64,000 nt of DNA from Diphasiastrum complanatum (taxonomy: Eukaryota > Streptophyta > Lycopodiopsida > Lycopodiales > Lycopodiaceae). Position 1 is the stretch's first letter; each line of letters opens with the position of its first letter. The stretch lies in the NCBI GenBank assembly GCA_029204225.1, contig CM055099.1, positions 44,836,538 to 44,900,537 on the forward strand. The letters are read 5' to 3'. This document shows positions 56,746 to 64,000 of the stretch, one piece after another. The notes beneath the pieces are model-generated. The model was given only the letters and a program-made list of their open reading frames with translations. It searched no databases and was not told where the DNA came from. Position numbers and translations under genes: made by a program.

Positions 56746-58063
56746 TGTTGAAAATTAAGTCCACAGTTGTCTCCTTGGTGAGTCATAACTTAGACAACCA
56801 ATTACTTGAATAACAGCTACAACAGACTTCTGGCTGATCGCCAGCAAAGGGTAACCAATCCCATTATAATTTTAAGTTCAGATATTAAGTTTAATAACTT
56901 GAAGTCATTGAAGACTTTGCCATCTTCAAGGACTTCCACAAAACTTGCTTTTAGAACAAGTCTGCAGATTTACATTATTTTTAAACAGTCTGCAGAAAAA
57001 TACACTAAATGTCGCAGTTCGATTTTTTGCACTTTCCCAAAACTGCAACACTTACCTTTGACTTCTTCTGTTCGACTATTTTGAAGAAGTCAACTAAGTT
57101 CACAGTTCAACAATTAAACTTTTATCAAATACCTTTGTTCCTTTTCGCATTTTTTTTGAAAAATGCGAAGAGAGAAAATTCCAAGAGGTCCTCTATTTTT
57201 AAGAGTTAAACTATTAAAGACACCTTCGCCAACTTTTTAAGGGCACCTTTGGCTTTCCCGAAAAGAGTGAAAGAGTTGAACTGTTAAAGAGATCTTCGTT
57301 TTTTCTAAGGGCGCCTTCAACTTTCTAAAGGCGCCTTAAACTTATTTAGGACACCTTCGGCTTTTTCGCAAAAACCTGAAGAGAGAGAGAAAAAAAATGC
57401 CGAAGGTCGTCTAAAATGAACGAGAAATGTTCCCAGCCACTTTCCGTAATTTGTGAAGTGAGTTTGCGATGTCCTCGTCTGTGTCAACGATATTGATTTG
57501 TTGACAGTATACACTATGTATAGTTGTCACAGAAGTCATATACTTCCAAGTACGACGACTTAGCTAATTAGGTGACAATCATTTATTGTAGTTAATACAT
57601 GGATGCAATCTATAAATAGATCATCCCAACATAGATTGCAGGACTTGCTCCGTCCTTGAGACGTATTATTTGAGCCTCCCAATTACGCCGTCAATTTTTG
57701 GTTGTAATTGTTATTTGTATTGTGCTTCAGTGTAATATAGTAGCAGCAGCTTTTCTATCTGTGTATAAAGTAGATGAATGTTTGTTGTGATTAAATGCGC
57801 TCTATCACTATTTGATTGCGCTTGTTTACCCACTTTGATCAGAACATGGACATCTACAACTCCTCAATTTCGGATCAGACAATGGTTGTCTTTGACGTTT
57901 GAGAAACTCGCGATATCATACTGCTCTTCCATTTATTTCAGAAGTATACTTCACATTGAATCTGATTTCAATAGTATCACACACAAATCATCTCTAATCT
58001 CATCGGTGGACTGTACTCTCGTTTTAGAGTATGAATTGATTTTTAAGATCCTATTGGGCAATC
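56746..58063 (+). repeat. 3' LTR, family F, 3'-truncated
   Basis: TGTTGAAAATTAAG to GGGCAATCAG (1318 bp). Compared with the 5' LTR it lacks the last about 150 bp, being replaced by unrelated sequence at 58064. U3 contains repeated GGCACCTTCGGCTTT-like blocks (57220-57370). Confidence 0.85.
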
Positions 58064-58235
58064 AGTGTCAGAATTTAACAATTTTCACATGGTTTTTGAT
58101 GTATATTAGACATCTATGTGGATCCACACGTGTGGTGACCTGTCCACACGTGTGAAATGACACTTGTAATATTCATATCCATTTTGATTAGCTTTCATTT
58201 GAGTCTAATATGACATCTCCTAAATTATAGGATTT
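58064..58235. other. junction sequence
   Basis: Short spacer replacing the LTR end; CCACACGTGTG repeated (58118-58154). No gene. Confidence 0.4.
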
Positions 58236-58245
58236 AGGTCTTACA

Positions 58246-58596
58246 TTGAAGGATATGCTCAAGAACATGAATCTAATCTATGTGAATGGTATCATCTTGA
58301 GTGGTGGAAACAATCAAGATGTGGAGGATATCAAGAGTGCTCTTAAGAAGGAATTTGAGGTGCATGATCTTGGTAACTTGCATTACATTTTAGGAATAGA
58401 AGTGATTAGATCTTCTCAATCTACTTTCATTTGTCAAGAGAAGTATGCTAGTTCTATTCTAGAAAGATTTCAAATGGTAGATGCAAAAGCTTGTGATACA
58501 CTTATGGAGTCTCATGTAAAGCTAACTATAAGAGGTAATGAAAGATCCTCCAAGGACATTACTCTCTATAGGAAGCTAGTTGGTTCACTCAGTTGA
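58246..58596 (+). pseudogene. copia RT fragment
   Basis: LIYVNGIILSGGNNQDVED (YVDD has become YVNG), FEVHDLGNLHYILGIEV, KYASSILERFQM, and KDITLYRKLVGSL before a stop. Related to 47341-47503. Truncated at both ends. Confidence 0.85.
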
Positions 58597-60282
58597 AATT
58601 CTGTTAGGATCTAGTGTAGTATGCAGATCACATCACACAATCACCATAGCCACTCCTCACAAGCTCTCAAAGATGGCACAACAAAAGTTAATGGCTCAAA
58701 CTGAGGAAATCCCACTGCCAGCATGAGACTTACATCCTCCATCTAGCTAGGCTGACATTCTATCAGACACTTACAAGCACAAACCTGTAAAGCTGACATA
58801 AATGAGCGACTGAGGCTCAACCTGAGGAAATCTTACTGCCACCATAAGATTGTACCCTCACTAGATAGACAGCTAGTAGACAATGACAAGTCAATGAGCA
58901 TAAAATGACTACTTTGTTTCACTGTAGCAAATGCACAACCACATACAACTCTGACTCAGATCTAGACTCCCGTGACAAGGCAACATGCAAGCCCACACAC
59001 ACTCACAAACCAACACGGAATGATAAAGCGTCAAATACATGACCAAGGCCTGCCCATAAGTGGTATCCTATCGTACCAACACATGTGCCACCTGTAGATC
59101 TGCTGCTATACCACTGGTCACCAAATCAGGTCCTCAACAATGGCCTGCACCTGTACCAAGATGCTCTCACGTCCAAGCATATACATCTATCCAATAAGTC
59201 CTGAAAGCTGAACCCCATTCATTTCCCATGCTCCAAGCACAAGAGTCTACCAAGGACTCAATGAAGGAATGTACACAAAGCTCACCATAGGTTATACCTT
59301 AGTAGCTCGCCCACCTCGCGGAGATACTAATGATGATCTGTTTGTCCTACATCCCATGTAGGTTCAACTTTCCATGCTTGACGTTGCCAACTCTGATTTG
59401 ACCAGTATATAGGCCTCCCACCAAGGAGCCTATCTCACCAACATTGTATTCATCATAGCCAAGCCAAAGCAAATGCAAAATAGATCCACTATCGTGATGA
59501 GTAACTCACCCACGATCCATAGCATATCGGGTAGGATAGCTCCAGAACCCAGTACCTTGTACCATCTGATCACCAAGTATCCATTACCCGCTGCTCTCCA
59601 AGAATCTGTCCACCTCTAGTACAACTAGACTCCAACTGGATCTAACCAAATAATGCATTATGCTTACCAAATAATGATGGATAGAAACAACATGTGATGC
59701 CAACCTGGAGACTATCGTGCATATGACCAAGAAGCTCACCTGATCACTCACCAAAGTATTAGCTGTCACTCCTTGAGCAACCATCTCCATCTCTGTCAGC
59801 TCACAACCATGGGCATGCTGGATCCACATCACCCTGTAATGTACTCCATGCCCTCAAGATATGTGCCACCTCCAGGTACACTCCATGCCACCTACCTCCA
59901 AGTAGGCATGACCCGTTCCTAGGTCATCACATGATGCACCAGCTGAAGAACATTGTTCATACATCAAACAACATATCATACCTGAGCAACTGTAGCATCT
60001 CCCTAAGTGCCACCCCAATGGACTCGTCATCCACATACTTTGCTCACCTGATGTCTCTGATCCTGATCACCATCCTACTAGACAAGCCAAACTCCAAAGC
60101 ATCACCTGCTCCACCTAGCTCCTAGCATCTGCTCGCTCTTCCTGGCTATGTGCCACCCGACACCATGCCAATGCAAGCCTCTCCCTGAGTCGCTGCTCAC
60201 GGGATCTCGAGACCATTGTCTCCCTGATCGTACTAAGGTTTATGGCTCTAAGTGACTTCCTCTAGGCTTCCCCATGATCTCA
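58597..60282. other. C-rich region of unknown nature
   Basis: Plus strand is C/A-rich. Two imperfect direct blocks near 58690 and 58824 share CTGAGGAAATC and ACTGCCA. On the minus strand, downstream of the 60283-60535 repeat, a short Arg/Glu-rich frame starts MVSRSREQRLRERLALAW (about 60214-60120). It could be the internal region of an unrecognised retroelement; no pol motif seen. Confidence 0.35.
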
Positions 60283-60535
60283 CAGTCAGAATTAAAGTAG
60301 AATCACTATGTTACTGTACTGTGGGTCCTATCAGTGGATAAGGATCAGTTGGCCTCGCCACGAGACAAGTCGACGGGACACGCGTCCTGCCAACGGCAAT
60401 GTGGGTCATGCATGGGTTGCTTGAGTGAACAACTATATGTACAATGTAATTTCATTTTGAGAAATACAGTTGCTATGTGAGCTTGCTGTGGAGAGTGTTT
60501 TCTGTCTGTGTTACCGTGTAGCATGATCATGCTTG
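60283..60535 (-). repeat. interspersed repeat (inverted copy of 37823-38070)
   Basis: About 250 bp homologous in reverse orientation to 37823-38070, on both sides of CGTCGACT. Possibly an LTR, because long featureless sequence follows in the same sense; termini not resolved. Confidence 0.7.
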
Positions 60536-60897
60536 GCATGTATCAGGTTGGTAGGCCTATATTGTTTGCTCTTGCTGTTGATGGTGAGGCAGGAGTTCGA
60601 AAGGCATTGCAGATGCTTCATGATGAACTTGAACTTACTATGGCTTTGGCAGGTTGTTGTAAAATCAGCGACATCAAAAGGTCTTGTGTTCAAACAAAAT
60701 ATGACAGATACAGACCAACATCTAGACTATAGAATGAATGTACATGTACAATCAGCCTTACCTTCTCCTATGATATGTGCCTTTGGTATTTGTAAAGTAT
60801 TCAAATATGTTCTATGAATCTGATCAAATGTGACATGCCTATAATCCTCTAGTAAACCTAAGCACTTGGTGTTGTCGTCACCATTGTCATCATCATC

Positions 60898-61079
<182 letters not shown>

Positions 61080-61476
61080 ACTATTACGATCTAGAGCTGT
61101 TCAGAGACCTTGGAGACGATGACCCCCTCCATCTTCAGCTCCATCTGCAGTGTGGGGATTATCTATATTGTCTTATTTGAGTAGAAGTCCAGCACTACCA
61201 GGACCTGTTGTTTGACTTTCATATGTCTACAGCTCATGGAACTAACTATTATATCATTGCATCATGGTATTATTACAATATTTGCTCTTTTATGCAAAGA
61301 GCTCTTTTGATTTCATTTAGAGCTCATTGCCTTTTTTTAGAACTCAGATGTTTCAGAGACTAGTTTTCATTATGAGTTTTTGCTTTTGGAGACATATTTT
61401 TATGCTCCTACATAGATTATCACACTTGCCATGTACTATATGGTCTTATATGCTTTTTAACATTCAAGTACAATAA

Positions 61477-63580
<2,104 letters not shown>

Positions 63581-64000
63581 TCATTTGGGTGACTTCGATA
63601 TTGGTGCCTTTGTCAACAATTTTTTAGTTTCGTCACCTTCAAAAGCCATCAATGATGAATAAAATTCATCATGATATGTCATATGTGATGTAGCTCCACT
63701 ATCAATCCACCTAGGATCAATGTCTCCATGATTAGCCAACGAGCAAGATGACATAATGTTCATCAACACCATCTTCATCAAGAGTTAGATTGGTTTGCTT
63801 CTCACATTGATCTCTCTTCTTCTTGAAGCAATCACTAGAAAAATGTCCTTTGACTGCACAATAGAAACATTTTAGCTTGGATCTATATTTCTTCTTGCCA
63901 AAAAAAGTAGAAGGCTCACCTTTATCTTTCCCTTTTGACCATTTGCTTTTGTCTTTCCCTTTAACAAGCTTATTCACATTGTTGTGTCTTAATAAACTAA
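63581..64000 (-). pseudogene. copia gag/protease fragment, family-D-like
   Basis: Minus strand entering from the right edge: GKDKSKWSKGKDKGE linker, CCHC knuckle CFYCAVKGHFSSDC (about 63885-63844), CEKQTNLTLDEDG, then in another frame WIDSGATSHMTYHDEF (protease DSG intact). Protein closely resembles the family-D gag at 6130-6936. Frameshift near 63740; the sequence ends near 63600. The element continues beyond the window. Confidence 0.88.

Noticed and set aside
58597-60282. Retroelement internal region
   Set aside because: No pol, PBS or LTR boundary could be identified, so it is left as unassigned.

Overview
This window reads as a stretch of a large, AT-rich, repeat-laden land-plant nuclear genome. 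Evidence: Ty1/copia and Ty3/gypsy elements in many decay states, plant-type primer-binding sites (TGGTATCAGAGC, complementary to initiator tRNA-Met), a tRNA-derived SINE, long (CT)n microsatellites, and a few intron-containing cellular genes. Nothing prokaryotic is present. The species cannot be fixed from sequence alone; a fern, lycophyte or bryophyte is an inference from the repeat load and from the unusual amino-methyltransferase relic, not a demonstration.

Layout. 0.2-1.1 kb: decayed coiled-coil gene. 1.5-13.3 kb: a family-A copia element (LTR fragment, PBS, gag, protease, integrase, RT) split inside RT by a reverse-oriented family-C element (5016-12639). That element is itself split by a family-D element (5129-8165, TSD ATAAG) and by an LTR plus leader of a fourth family, E (8822-10835). 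13.3-15.7 kb: an unknown proline-rich ORF relic and the inverted 3' end of a family-A element. 15.7-19.4 kb: a second family-C element. 19.6-19.9 kb: 103-bp tandem repeat. 20.4-21.1 kb: an intact 231-aa ORF of unknown function. 22.1-26.2 kb (minus strand): a many-exon gene relic with beta-class DNA amino-methyltransferase motifs, interrupted by a solo family-E LTR with a 5-bp TSD. 26.7-28.2 kb: dispersed short palindromes. 29.9-31.9 kb: Ty3/gypsy pol relic. 32.4-33.6 and 35.4-37.8 kb: two more copia 3' halves, the second with its LTR. 39.7-40.1 kb: copia relic. 40.8 kb: a near-perfect 40-bp-arm hairpin. 41.3-43.2 kb: three SINE copies. 44.2-45.2 kb (minus strand): PHD-finger gene exons. 46.8-47.0 kb: cluster of four hairpins. 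48.1-49.0 kb: two arrays of about 27-bp palindromic units. 49.4-50.8 kb: retroelement scraps. 51.8-54.5 kb: 3' half of a family-A element with complete LTR, abutting an internally deleted copia element of family F (54.5-58.1 kb). 58.2-64 kb: copia scraps, two long (CT)n tracts and a family-D gag/protease fragment at the right edge.

No complete autonomous retroelement is present. Catalytic residues are lost in several copies (RT YVHD, YVID, YVNG, FIDN; protease DLGA; integrase D-to-N). Families D and F instead look like internally deleted elements that kept LTRs, gag and protease and lost integrase and RT.
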